From positions 62,001 to 126,000 of the forward strand of contig CAVOZW010000004.1 in NCBI GenBank assembly GCA_963701385.1: a stretch of 64,000 nt of DNA, in the 5' to 3' direction. The notes beneath the pieces were generated by a model. The model was not told the DNA's origin. It saw only the letters and a list, made by a program, of their open reading frames with translations, and ran no database searches. This DNA comes from B30-G6 sp963701385. Its GTDB lineage: Bacteria > Desulfobacterota > Desulfobacteria > Desulfobacterales > B30-G6. A program made the position numbers and the translations under genes. Position 1 is the stretch's first letter; each line of letters opens with the position of its first letter. Shown here piece after piece: positions 7,988 to 15,081 of the stretch.

Positions 7988-8686
7988 TTATTCCGGAATC
8001 CGGTCGGCAAACCGATATCCGATACCGCGAACCGTCAGGATATATTGTGGGTCCGGTGGATTCGGCTCGATTTTCTGCCGAAGTTTTCCAATATGAACAT
8101 CCACCACGCGATCGATGACCATGGCTTCGCCCATGGGATAAAGCCGATCCAGGAGTTCATCGCGTGTATAGATCCGCCCCGGCGAGGTCATGAGGGTCTC
8201 CAGCAGCCGGTATTCATGGGGGGTAAGGTCCACGGACCTGCCCGCCACGCTGATCCGGCGTTTTTTCAAATCAAGCCGGAGGGTTGCATGGGACAATATT
8301 CGTGAATCCTCCTGAAGCGGGCGCCGAGTCCGTCTCAGGACAGCCTTGACCCGCTCCACGAGCTCTCTGGGACTGAAAGGTTTGACCACATAGTCATCGG
8401 CACCCAATGAGAGTCCGGACACGCGGTCGATTTCATCACCCCGGGCGGTGAGCATGATGATGGGAACATCGGAAGCCTGTCGAATACGTCGGCACACGTC
8501 CCAGCCATCCATCTCAGGCAACATCAGATCCAGGATGACCAGGTCCGGTCGTTCTTTGACCGCCCGTTCCAAGCCAGATAGACCGTCGCCTGCCGTAAGG
8601 GTATGAAACCCTTCACGCTCACAGTAGAGCGTTATCAATGCCGCAGTGTTGGCGTCGTCTTCGATGATTAATATCGTGTTCTGCAT
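7988..8686 (-). CDS. OmpR/PhoB-family response regulator
   Basis: A 232-aa regulator. The receiver domain (about 1-120) has the acidic pair EDD at 9-11, phospho-acceptor Asp53 in VILDLMLPEMDG, the MLTARG Thr region and the conserved Lys in VVKPF. The C-terminal winged helix (about 130-230) includes VDLTPHEYRLLETLM, GRIYTRDELLDRLY and VDVHIGKLRQKI, typical of OmpR/PhoB DNA-binding domains. It is the first gene of a pair with the histidine kinase downstream. It lies upstream of the periplasmic msrAB-HMA operon in the same orientation, so it may control it. No binding-site repeat was identified with confidence. Confidence 0.94.
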   Translation of the reverse strand: MQNTILIIEDDANTAALITLYCEREGFHTLTAGDGLSGLERAVKERPDLVILDLMLPEMDGWDVCRRIRQASDVPIIMLTARGDEIDRVSGLSLGADDYVVKPFSPRELVERVKAVLRRTRRPLQEDSRILSHATLRLDLKKRRISVAGRSVDLTPHEYRLLETLMTSPGRIYTRDELLDRLYPMGEAMVIDRVVDVHIGKLRQKIEPNPPDPQYILTVRGIGYRFADRIPE

Positions 8687-9213
8687 CTTTTTCTAGCGCT
8701 TGACGCAAGCATTTAGGTCGAGAATCGAGGTCTTTTTGCACCAACCCCATATCTGGACCAAAAGGGGTAAGCGACGGTAAACATGATCGGTAGCCTGGGA
8801 CCGTTCAGATCAGACATTAAACATTTAATTTTATACCAGTTGTCATCATCCATCCGGCGGGCACAAGGTAACGCATGGGTTGATATGTCTTTTTGAAAAA
8901 ATAGGGGACCCTCTTAACCCCAATCGGATCATTATTATGACAATCACTATAATATCAAATCGTTACATGTCGCTGAGGAAAAAAATGCTGGACGGTTATC
9001 TGGAAATAGTATATTCAATCCCAGCTGTAAAGCTGTTTTTTTTCTTTAGCACGGGACAAACACACACCGGCACAAACCTGAGAGTGGTGTTGCCAGGTTG
9101 GCATTTTGCGTAAAATATAATACAAACTATATACGCGATTCAGAACACGGCCGGAAACGGTTGAAAATGGTCGAAAACCATTGTGCCGAAAACTATGCTA
9201 GGATGGAAATAAT
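8687..9213 (+). other. 527-bp gene-poor stretch between divergent units
   Basis: This region separates the leftward response regulator from the rightward small hypothetical gene. I find no convincing coding sequence; a 77-codon open frame at 8880-9113 has no start signal and non-protein-like composition. A consensus -10 box TATAAT occurs at 9116-9121, with only a poorly spaced TTGCCA upstream (9090-9095, 20 bases away). A small hairpin, AATGGT / ACCATT (9166-9171 with 9177-9182), lies just before the next gene. Promoters for both flanking units presumably lie here. Confidence 0.35.
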
Positions 9214-9510
9214 ATGACAGCAGATATCATCAACATCGAAGACCGGGACGATGCCTTGCATGCCGAACTGGAAAGGGTCTTGCTACTGGTTCCAAAAAAA
9301 GACAGACAGGACCGGCTCCTTCAGCGAATCATCGCCTTCCGCCTCAAACTGGACGGGGAGGCCGAAACCAGAGCATATCTGGTCAATAAAATAGAAGAGA
9401 TCATCCAGTGTGCCTACACCGGCAGCCTCTACGAATTTCTCAAAGACGACATCCAGGAAAAAGAATGCATCGCAAAGAAGGACAAGCCGGAACCCCCGGA
9501 TGTCGCCTGA
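9214..9510 (+). CDS. Small hypothetical protein (98 aa)
   Basis: A 98-aa soluble, highly charged protein with no signal peptide or membrane segment. It is mostly predicted helical: the middle (about 20-75) has regular Leu/Ile spacing (ELERVLLLVPKKDRQDRLLQRII, RAYLVNKIEEIIQ) and the C-terminus is acidic then basic (DDIQEKECIAKKDKPEPP). I do not recognise a family. The start ATG at 9214 has a weak GGAT/GGAAAT-type upstream region. It precedes an RsbRD-like pseudogene and a Fis-type mini-gene, so a regulatory or stress-related role is possible but unsupported. Codon use looks like that of neighbouring genes, and I judge it real. Confidence 0.55.
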   Translation: MTADIINIEDRDDALHAELERVLLLVPKKDRQDRLLQRIIAFRLKLDGEAETRAYLVNKIEEIIQCAYTGSLYEFLKDDIQEKECIAKKDKPEPPDVA

Positions 9511-9591
9511 TGTCCTGACCTGGATCCCACAATAATCCGAAGGACCGGAACCTGCCAACGATTCACATCAAACACGGACAAAACAAGGGGA

Positions 9592-9813
9592 GTGGACACG
9601 GGGTTTTCTCTTCCTGATTATCTTCAACAGAAACTGGGCGACATTATAGAAGCGTGGATCACGCGTTTACAACAAGAGACCGGGGAGCAATAGGCCCGCA
9701 GACCCAGAGAAGAGCTGATGGGCACCGTTACCAAGGCATTTGATGCGAATTTTGATATCATCATCCATAACAACTTCCGGCAAATCAATCTATTAATTAA
9801 TACAATTCATTGA
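9592..9813 (+). pseudogene. RsbRD-N-like domain remnant with internal TAG
   Basis: From the GTG at 9592 the frame reads a helical start (LPDYLQQKLGDIIEAWITRL), meets TAG at 9691-9693, then continues in the same frame as ARRPREELMGTVTKAF and NFDIIIHNNFRQINL, ending at TGA 9811-9813. The pattern (xxRRPREEL, then a helix with an HN-DF/NNF-xxI segment) resembles the N-terminal RsbRD-type domain found at the front of many Desulfobacterota phosphatases and kinases. The TAG falls where an aromatic residue usually precedes ARRP. No downstream output domain remains, so I read it as a truncated, nonsense-interrupted relic. AGGGG sits too close to the GTG for a good ribosome site. Confidence 0.5.
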
Positions 9814-9894
9814 CTAAATGTCCTTTACTTTCTTATTGACATATGATCAATCATCATCAGATATGTTAATTCTGTATGTCTTGCGAATACCGGC

Positions 9895-10059
9895 ATGGAA
9901 ATCAGAACTTTAAGCGACAAAGAAAAAGAACTATTTCAAACGGTGCTGGCAAAAACCGATTGGGATCTGGAAAAGGCCTCGCGCCTCCTGCAGATTCCAT
10001 ATTCAGTGCTTAGACAAAAGATAAGAGAACATGGGTTGAAGAAAAACCCTGTTACCTAA
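9895..10059 (+). CDS. Fis-type helix-turn-helix mini-protein (54 aa)
   Basis: A 54-codon gene, MEIRTLSDKEKELFQ to the end NPVT. The whole protein matches the C-terminal DNA-binding helix-turn-helix of Fis/NtrC-type regulators: a first helix (KELFQTVLAKTDWD), the AA/AS-containing helix (LEKASRLLQIPYSVL) and the recognition helix (RQKIREHGL). No receiver or AAA+ domain is present. It ends 45 bases before the binding-protein gene of the ABC importer and on the same strand, so it might act on that operon. A short AT-rich leader with TTGACA at 9836-9841 lies upstream. Real gene likely; function inferred from the fold only. Confidence 0.6.
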   Translation: MEIRTLSDKEKELFQTVLAKTDWDLEKASRLLQIPYSVLRQKIREHGLKKNPVT

Positions 10060-10104
10060 TGCGTTTAACTCACAATCGGTTGTACACACAAAGGAGGAAA
10101 GCAA

Positions 10105-11370
10105 ATGAAAAACGTAAAGATGCTGCCGGCATTGCTCGGTGTTCTTTTGTTGGTTTTTTCGGGTACGCCTGCTTTGGCAGAAGATCCGATCACCATCGGC
10201 TGTCCGCTTTCGACAGCTTTTCTCTATGGTTGGGCTGCGGAAAGGGGCGTAACACTGGCTGTTGAAGAAATCAATGCCAAGGGGGGTGTGAATGTCAACG
10301 GAAAAATGCGCCCTTTCACGGTGGAAGTGATCGATACCCGGGATCTTGAACCCGGGGTGCCGGTGAGTGAAGCACTTCTGGCGGTCGAAAAATTGATCCT
10401 GGACAAGAAAGCCGATTTTCTTATCGGCGGTCCGGTCAGATCCGAAGCGGCCCTGGCAGCCATGTCATTGCTGTCAAAATATAAAAAAGTATCCATTCTC
10501 ACAACCGGCGTCCTGACCCCCAAATATCATGCCTTAGTGGGTGAGCAATATGACAAGTTCAAGTACTGCTTCCGCATTCACGGTGAAGCCGTAAACCTGG
10601 TGGGCGAAATCTTTGCTAACTTTGACGAACTGAAAGAAAAATACGGCTTCAATAATCTCTTCATCATCGCCCAGGATGTCTCCCATGCACGCGGTGCAGC
10701 CGAAATCATCAAAAAAATTGCCACCAAAAAGGGCTGGAATGTTACCGGCCTTGAAATCTATCCCACCGGCGCCACCGATTTTTCCATGGGTCTTTTGAAA
10801 GCCAAAAAGACGGGCACGGAAATCATCAACATCTGGATGGATATGCCCGAAAGCGCCATTCTTCTAAAGCAGTGGTATGAAATGAAGATTCCTGCACTGC
10901 CTTTCGGATCCACCCTGGCGGCCGCAGAGCAACCCGGTTTCTGGAAGGCCACCGACGGCAAAGGGGAATATACACTGTGCAACGTCGTCAACGCAGGCAA
11001 TGCCCCTTCCGATGCCACACCTTGGACCATGAAGTTCTATGATGCGTATACGGCAAGATGGGGAGTTGAACCCGAAGGTTTGGGCACGTCCAGCAGCTAC
11101 ATGGCCGTGTATGTGCTAAAAGATGCCATCGAGCGGGCAGCCACCCTGGACTCCGACAAAGTGGTCAGCGAACTGGAAAAAACAGATGTCATGGGTGTTT
11201 ACGGAAGACTTCGGTTTGACCCCAAAAATCACCAGGTCATTCCGTCAACCGATCCCAAGGAAGGTGCCGTGGGCAGCATCCTACAGTGGCAGGCAGGCAA
11301 ACGCGTGGTAGTATATCCCAAAAGTATCGCCAAGGGCAGTATTCAGCTTCCGCCGTGGATGGGGAAGTAA
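10105..11370 (+). CDS. ABC transporter substrate-binding protein, branched-chain amino acid type
   Basis: A 421-aa periplasmic binding protein of the LivJ/Peripla_BP_6 family. The signal peptide is residues 1-25 (cleavage after PALA). The mature start EDPITIGCPLSTAF and the next segment RGVTLAVEEINAKGGVNVNG are typical, as is the DFLIGGPVRSEAALA ligand-site region. AAAGGAGG precedes the ATG with good spacing. It is the first gene of an importer operon, separated from the permeases by 265 bases holding a MITE-like element. The ligand cannot be read from the sequence. The downstream acyl-CoA ligase suggests an organic acid rather than an amino acid; this is inference. Confidence 0.92.
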   Translation: MKNVKMLPALLGVLLLVFSGTPALAEDPITIGCPLSTAFLYGWAAERGVTLAVEEINAKGGVNVNGKMRPFTVEVIDTRDLEPGVPVSEALLAVEKLILDKKADFLIGGPVRSEAALAAMSLLSKYKKVSILTTGVLTPKYHALVGEQYDKFKYCFRIHGEAVNLVGEIFANFDELKEKYGFNNLFIIAQDVSHARGAAEIIKKIATKKGWNVTGLEIYPTGATDFSMGLLKAKKTGTEIINIWMDMPESAILLKQWYEMKIPALPFGSTLAAAEQPGFWKATDGKGEYTLCNVVNAGNAPSDATPWTMKFYDAYTARWGVEPEGLGTSSSYMAVYVLKDAIERAATLDSDKVVSELEKTDVMGVYGRLRFDPKNHQVIPSTDPKEGAVGSILQWQAGKRVVVYPKSIAKGSIQLPPWMGK

Positions 11371-11449
11371 GCAGATCTTTTCACGTATCATTAATAGGAA
11401 AGTCAACAGACGATTGGCAATCTTGTTATTGAATGTAACTCGATCAGGA

Positions 11450-11608
11450 TTCCAGGGGTCAAGTGAAATCTTTAAAGGTTACAAGTCGATAAAGTTTAAG
11501 CAGCCATTGAGCTATATGTGGGGTATGGAGATCGCTCCGTGCTGGAGTGCTGCTGTCTGCTCATCGCTCTCAACCACCCTCGACCCCTTCAATCCTTGAC
11601 CCCTGGAA
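11450..11608 (+). repeat. MITE-like element with 14-bp terminal inverted repeats
   Basis: TTCCAGGGGTCAAG at 11450-11463 is the exact reverse complement of CTTGACCCCTGGAA at 11595-11608, defining a 159-bp unit with no coding capacity. The right end also contains related degenerate repeats (TCGACCCCTTCAATCCTTGACCCC region, 11580-11602). It lies between the binding-protein gene and livH of a rightward operon. No clear target-site duplication was seen. A short non-autonomous element, or a large stem-loop modulating expression between binding protein and permeases, are both possible. Confidence 0.55.
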
Positions 11609-11635
11609 CCCTTTGTTACTTAATCGGATTTTAGC

Positions 11636-12502
11636 ATGGAAATTCTCATATACGGAACCATCAACAGCGTTGCACTGGCCCTCTATGCACTGGGCTTTGC
11701 CTTGGTGTACGGCATCAGCCGTCTGCCGAATTTTGCTCACGGCGCCCTTTATGTACTGAGCGGGTTTATTGTCTGGAGTGCCCTGAATACCCTTGGAATG
11801 AACTATCTCCTCAGCATCATCTTGTCCCTGATCATTACCGCAATCATAGGGGCGCTGATCTACCAGTTTTTCCTGATCCGGGTGAGGGGTATGGAAATTT
11901 CTGAAATCATCGCCTCTTATGCCATCGCGCTGGCAATTCTTGAAGGTTTGAGATGGGGAGGGTTCAAGGGCATGACCTACACCTTGCCCGCATTTATCGA
12001 AGGAAGCACAAACATTGCCGGCGTCTCGGTGGATTATCAGCGTCTGTTGGTGGTGGTCATCGGGGCCGCCCTGGTTGCAGGTTTATGGCTCTTCACCCGC
12101 TATACCCGGATTGGTCTTGCTCTGAAAGGAATGGCCCAGGATGAACGAGCGGCACTCATGCTTGGGATCGATTCTGATCTGATGGCTGTGGTGGCCATGG
12201 GGATAGGCTCAATGCTGGCGGCTTTTGCCGCTATTTTGCTGCTGCCACTGGGAAATATCGTGGTGGAGTCCGGTTACAATGTCTTGATTCTGGCCATCGC
12301 GGTTTGCATTGTGGGTGGCCTCGGAAGCTGGATGGGTGCGGTGCTGGCGGCTTTTCTGATCGGGTTCGCACAAATTTTAACAGTGGTGTACTGGGGATCT
12401 CATTACCAGACCATGGTGGCGCTCCTGGCCATTATCCTGACATTGATCCTCAAACCATCGGGTCTCTTCGGACAACAGAAAGAATTGGAGGAACGGGTTT
12501 GA
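11636..12502 (+). CDS. livH: Branched-chain amino acid-type ABC permease (LivH family)
   Basis: A 288-aa polytopic membrane protein with about eight hydrophobic segments. It carries LivH-family hallmarks: an N-terminal MEILIYGTINSVALALYALGFA-type opening, LPNFAHGALYVL near residue 35, and a GxxxGLALKGMAQDERAALMLGID-type loop near 170, where the ATPase couples. It pairs with the LivM protein that starts inside its stop codon. Together with the binding protein and two ATPases it forms an importer of the HAAT family. The gene stands 265 bases after the binding-protein gene, with the MITE-like element between. Substrate not determined. Confidence 0.92.
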   Translation: MEILIYGTINSVALALYALGFALVYGISRLPNFAHGALYVLSGFIVWSALNTLGMNYLLSIILSLIITAIIGALIYQFFLIRVRGMEISEIIASYAIALAILEGLRWGGFKGMTYTLPAFIEGSTNIAGVSVDYQRLLVVVIGAALVAGLWLFTRYTRIGLALKGMAQDERAALMLGIDSDLMAVVAMGIGSMLAAFAAILLLPLGNIVVESGYNVLILAIAVCIVGGLGSWMGAVLAAFLIGFAQILTVVYWGSHYQTMVALLAIILTLILKPSGLFGQQKELEERV

Positions 12503-13518
12503 AAGCAGGAACACAACAACGTCGCAGGGAAAGAATCGACAGGGGCATCAAGGTTCGCACCGAAGGGCTGTATGCCTTGATGTCCTGGAGAGAAATGGCG
12601 TATCTGATCGCACCCCGTTTTGTTCTGATTGCCGGACTTCTGATTCTGCCCCAGGTAATGCCGGGCATGTACTGGCAACGGGTGATTTCCATTGTCTGTA
12701 TCTATGCCTTGATAGCCATAAGCTTCGATTTTCTGGCCCATTACGCCGGGTTGGTTTCCTTAGGCGGCGCTTTTTTTGTCGGAACCGGCGGATACCTGAC
12801 GGCCCTTATGAACACGAGTCTGGGTATGAATCCCCTTTTGGCCATTATCTGTGCCACACTGCTGGGCGGTATGTTCTGCACCCTGTTGCTATTGCCTTGC
12901 CTGCCATTACGGGGTGTCTATTTTGCCATCGTCACCCTGATGTACCCCTTGTTTTTGGCCCGCGTCATCGAAGCGCTGGATATTATAGGGGGAACAGATG
13001 GTATCATGGGCATCGACAGCTTCCCCAATGCGTGGCTGGAACAGTACTGGGTCATCATCGTGGTGCTCCTGTTTCTCTTCGCTGTCCGCCGACTTGTCAA
13101 TATGGATATAGGACTCGTTTTACGGGCCGTCAAAGACAACGACCAGGCTGTGCGGGCCTCGGGCATCAACATCACCCATTACAAGGCCCTGGCGGTATTC
13201 ATCGCATCTTCCATTGGATGTATGGCCGGTGCTTGTCTGGTTCATATCTACATGTGGGCAGGCATCTCGACGTTTGCGCTGGATTTCTCTGTACTCCCCA
13301 TTGCAGCGACCGTCATCGGTGGCAGCGGCACGCTGGTGGGACCGGTGATCGGATGCCTCATCCTGGTACCTGTTTCCGAACTTCTTCGGGATTTCGGTAC
13401 CCTTCGAATCGTTTTTTACTCCCTGATTCTGCTCTGTTTTATTGTATTCCGAAGTGAAGGCCTCATGGCTTACGGTCAGCGGAAGTATCAGCAAATTGAA
13501 AGGTGGACCCAAATATGA
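12499..13518 (+). CDS. livM: Branched-chain amino acid-type ABC permease (LivM family)
   Basis: A 339-aa permease with about nine membrane segments. It has the LivM signatures ISFDFLAHYAGLVSLGGAFFVG and the coupling loop GLVLRAVKDNDQAVRASGI. I choose TTG 12499 as start: it overlaps the livH stop (TTGA) and has GGAGG 7 bases upstream. The frame is open further upstream but inside livH. The N-terminus is a basic cytoplasmic tail before the first membrane segment. The end overlaps the LivG start by ATGA, so translation is coupled through the operon. Confidence 0.91.
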   Translation: MKAGTQQRRRERIDRGIKVRTEGLYALMSWREMAYLIAPRFVLIAGLLILPQVMPGMYWQRVISIVCIYALIAISFDFLAHYAGLVSLGGAFFVGTGGYLTALMNTSLGMNPLLAIICATLLGGMFCTLLLLPCLPLRGVYFAIVTLMYPLFLARVIEALDIIGGTDGIMGIDSFPNAWLEQYWVIIVVLLFLFAVRRLVNMDIGLVLRAVKDNDQAVRASGINITHYKALAVFIASSIGCMAGACLVHIYMWAGISTFALDFSVLPIAATVIGGSGTLVGPVIGCLILVPVSELLRDFGTLRIVFYSLILLCFIVFRSEGLMAYGQRKYQQIERWTQI

Positions 13519-14303
13519 CGGGAGAACCGATTCTTGAAATAAAGGAAATAACCAAAACCTTCGGCGGTATCATCGCCCTCAACCGTGTCAGTTTTGATGT
13601 CAACAAAGGTGACATTCTGGGTATCATCGGACCCAACGGATCCGGCAAGACAACCATCGTGAACTGTGTTACCGGGTTTATTAAGGTTTCCTCGGGTACC
13701 GTCCTGTTTAATGGCAAAAATATCACCGGCAAACCGCCCCATAAAATTGCTGATATCGGCATCACCCGCACATTTCAGATCATGCGCCCTTATTACAGTT
13801 TACCGGCTTACAAGAATCTGGTGATCCCGCTCTTCTCTCCGCGGGCGCGGCGGACAGGCGGCTGGCGGGGCGGCGGCAAACTTGGAGACCGAAACACCGT
13901 CAGTATCGACATCCTGGAAGAGATCGGTTTTGAGCGTGACTCCTACGTACCATACAAAATGACGTCCACCCTGCCTACCGGATATCTCAAGCGTCTGGAA
14001 TTGGCCAGATGTTTAGCACTGAAACCTGAGATGATCATTTGTGACGAAGTCTTCTCGGGTCTGAGCATGAGCGAAATCGCCAGCATGGTACCATTGATCG
14101 AACGCCTTCAAATGGACGGCATTACCCTGATTATGATCGAACACAGGCTGCGGGAGCTGTTTCAGGTAGCCAACCGGATCATGGTGCTCAACTTCGGTGA
14201 AAAACTGGTGGAAGGAACCGCTGAAGAAGTCATGACTGATCCACGTGTCCGGGAAGCCTATTTTGGATCGGAAAAGGTCGAGGAGGTGATGAGCCATGCT
14301 TGA
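13515..14303 (+). CDS. livG: ABC transporter ATP-binding protein (LivG family)
   Basis: A 262-aa ATPase energising the LivHM importer. Walker A is GPNGSGKTT; the Q-loop region TFQIMRPYYSLPAYKN follows. The usual LivG signature and Walker B are altered: the signature region reads LPTGYLKRLELAR rather than a clear GGQ-type motif, and Walker B ends DEVFSGLS rather than DEPAAG. The switch His is present (MIEHRLRELF). These changes are unusual but the fold appears complete. The start ATG overlaps the livM stop (ATGA), with AAAGGTGG upstream. The end overlaps livF by 8 bases. Confidence 0.9.
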   Translation: MTGEPILEIKEITKTFGGIIALNRVSFDVNKGDILGIIGPNGSGKTTIVNCVTGFIKVSSGTVLFNGKNITGKPPHKIADIGITRTFQIMRPYYSLPAYKNLVIPLFSPRARRTGGWRGGGKLGDRNTVSIDILEEIGFERDSYVPYKMTSTLPTGYLKRLELARCLALKPEMIICDEVFSGLSMSEIASMVPLIERLQMDGITLIMIEHRLRELFQVANRIMVLNFGEKLVEGTAEEVMTDPRVREAYFGSEKVEEVMSHA

Positions 14304-15042
14304 AGCGAGCGGACTGATGGTTTTTTACGAGAACATGCTGGCGTTGAACAATGTCAGTATCCGTTGTGAAAAAAACCAGATTGTCGGCGTATTCGGAGCC
14401 AACAGCGCCGGAAAATCGACCCTTATGTATACACTTTCCGGCATCATGCTCGATATTCGCAAAAAAGAAGAAATGTCCGGCGGCGAACGTATCACCTTGA
14501 CCGGAAGTATTCGTTATCAAAACCAGGAAGTGAGCGACATAAAACCCAGCCAGAGGGCAAGGATGGGTATCGTGTTGTGCCCGGAACGGCGGCGCATTTT
14601 TAAGGAAAGCACGGTTCTTGAAAATCTGAAAATCGGCGGGTACCTGGCCAGCCCTGCCCAGGCCAGAGAGACATTGGATTATGTTTTCACTGTGTTTCCG
14701 GCTCTGAAAAAACTGAAAACCAGGCTGGGTGGATTTTTAAGCGGGGGCGAGCAGCAGATGCTGGCCATTGGCCGGGCCCTCATGGCCCAGCCGAAAATTT
14801 TACTCCTGGACGAGCCTTTGCTGGGACTCAGCCCCCTGATGCAAGCCATGCTCATGCGCACCACCAGGGAAATCCGGGATGAACGACACATTTCCATCGT
14901 CGTCACCGAGCAATATGCACGTCCGGTGCTTCCCATCATTGACTATGCTTTTATTCTTGAAAACGGCTCCGCCGTTCTTGAGGGCAGTCGCGAAAAACTG
15001 ATGGACAATCCGGATGTGCGCGCTGCTTATTTCGGTGTTTGA
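14296..15042 (+). CDS. livF: ABC transporter ATP-binding protein (LivF family)
   Basis: A 248-aa ATPase, the partner of LivG. It has Walker A GANSAGKST, signature LSGGEQQMLAIGRAL, Walker B ILLLDEPLLGLSP and a switch region EQYARPVLP where most LivF proteins have EQN. About ten extra residues (KKEEMSGGERI) sit between Walker A and the Q-loop compared with typical LivF proteins of about 235 aa. The start overlaps livG by 8 bases and has GAGGAGGTGATG upstream. The acyl-CoA ligase follows 39 bases later on the same strand. Confidence 0.92.
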   Translation: MLEASGLMVFYENMLALNNVSIRCEKNQIVGVFGANSAGKSTLMYTLSGIMLDIRKKEEMSGGERITLTGSIRYQNQEVSDIKPSQRARMGIVLCPERRRIFKESTVLENLKIGGYLASPAQARETLDYVFTVFPALKKLKTRLGGFLSGGEQQMLAIGRALMAQPKILLLDEPLLGLSPLMQAMLMRTTREIRDERHISIVVTEQYARPVLPIIDYAFILENGSAVLEGSREKLMDNPDVRAAYFGV

Positions 15043-15081
15043 TTCCCATCCTTTGTGAAGAATATTTTTTCAGGAGTCTGA

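Noticed and set aside
8880..9113. 77-codon open frame on the plus strand
   Set aside because: No ribosome site, odd composition with poly-Phe, no neighbour linkage; probably chance in an AT-rich intergenic region.
9691..9693. Pyrrolysine reading of the TAG
   Set aside because: No PYLIS-like structure or known Pyl enzyme family is seen; the gene is truncated anyway, so nonsense mutation is simpler.
12304..12498. Upstream extension of livM
   Set aside because: Lies inside livH; TTG 12499 with GGAGG at the right distance is the better start.
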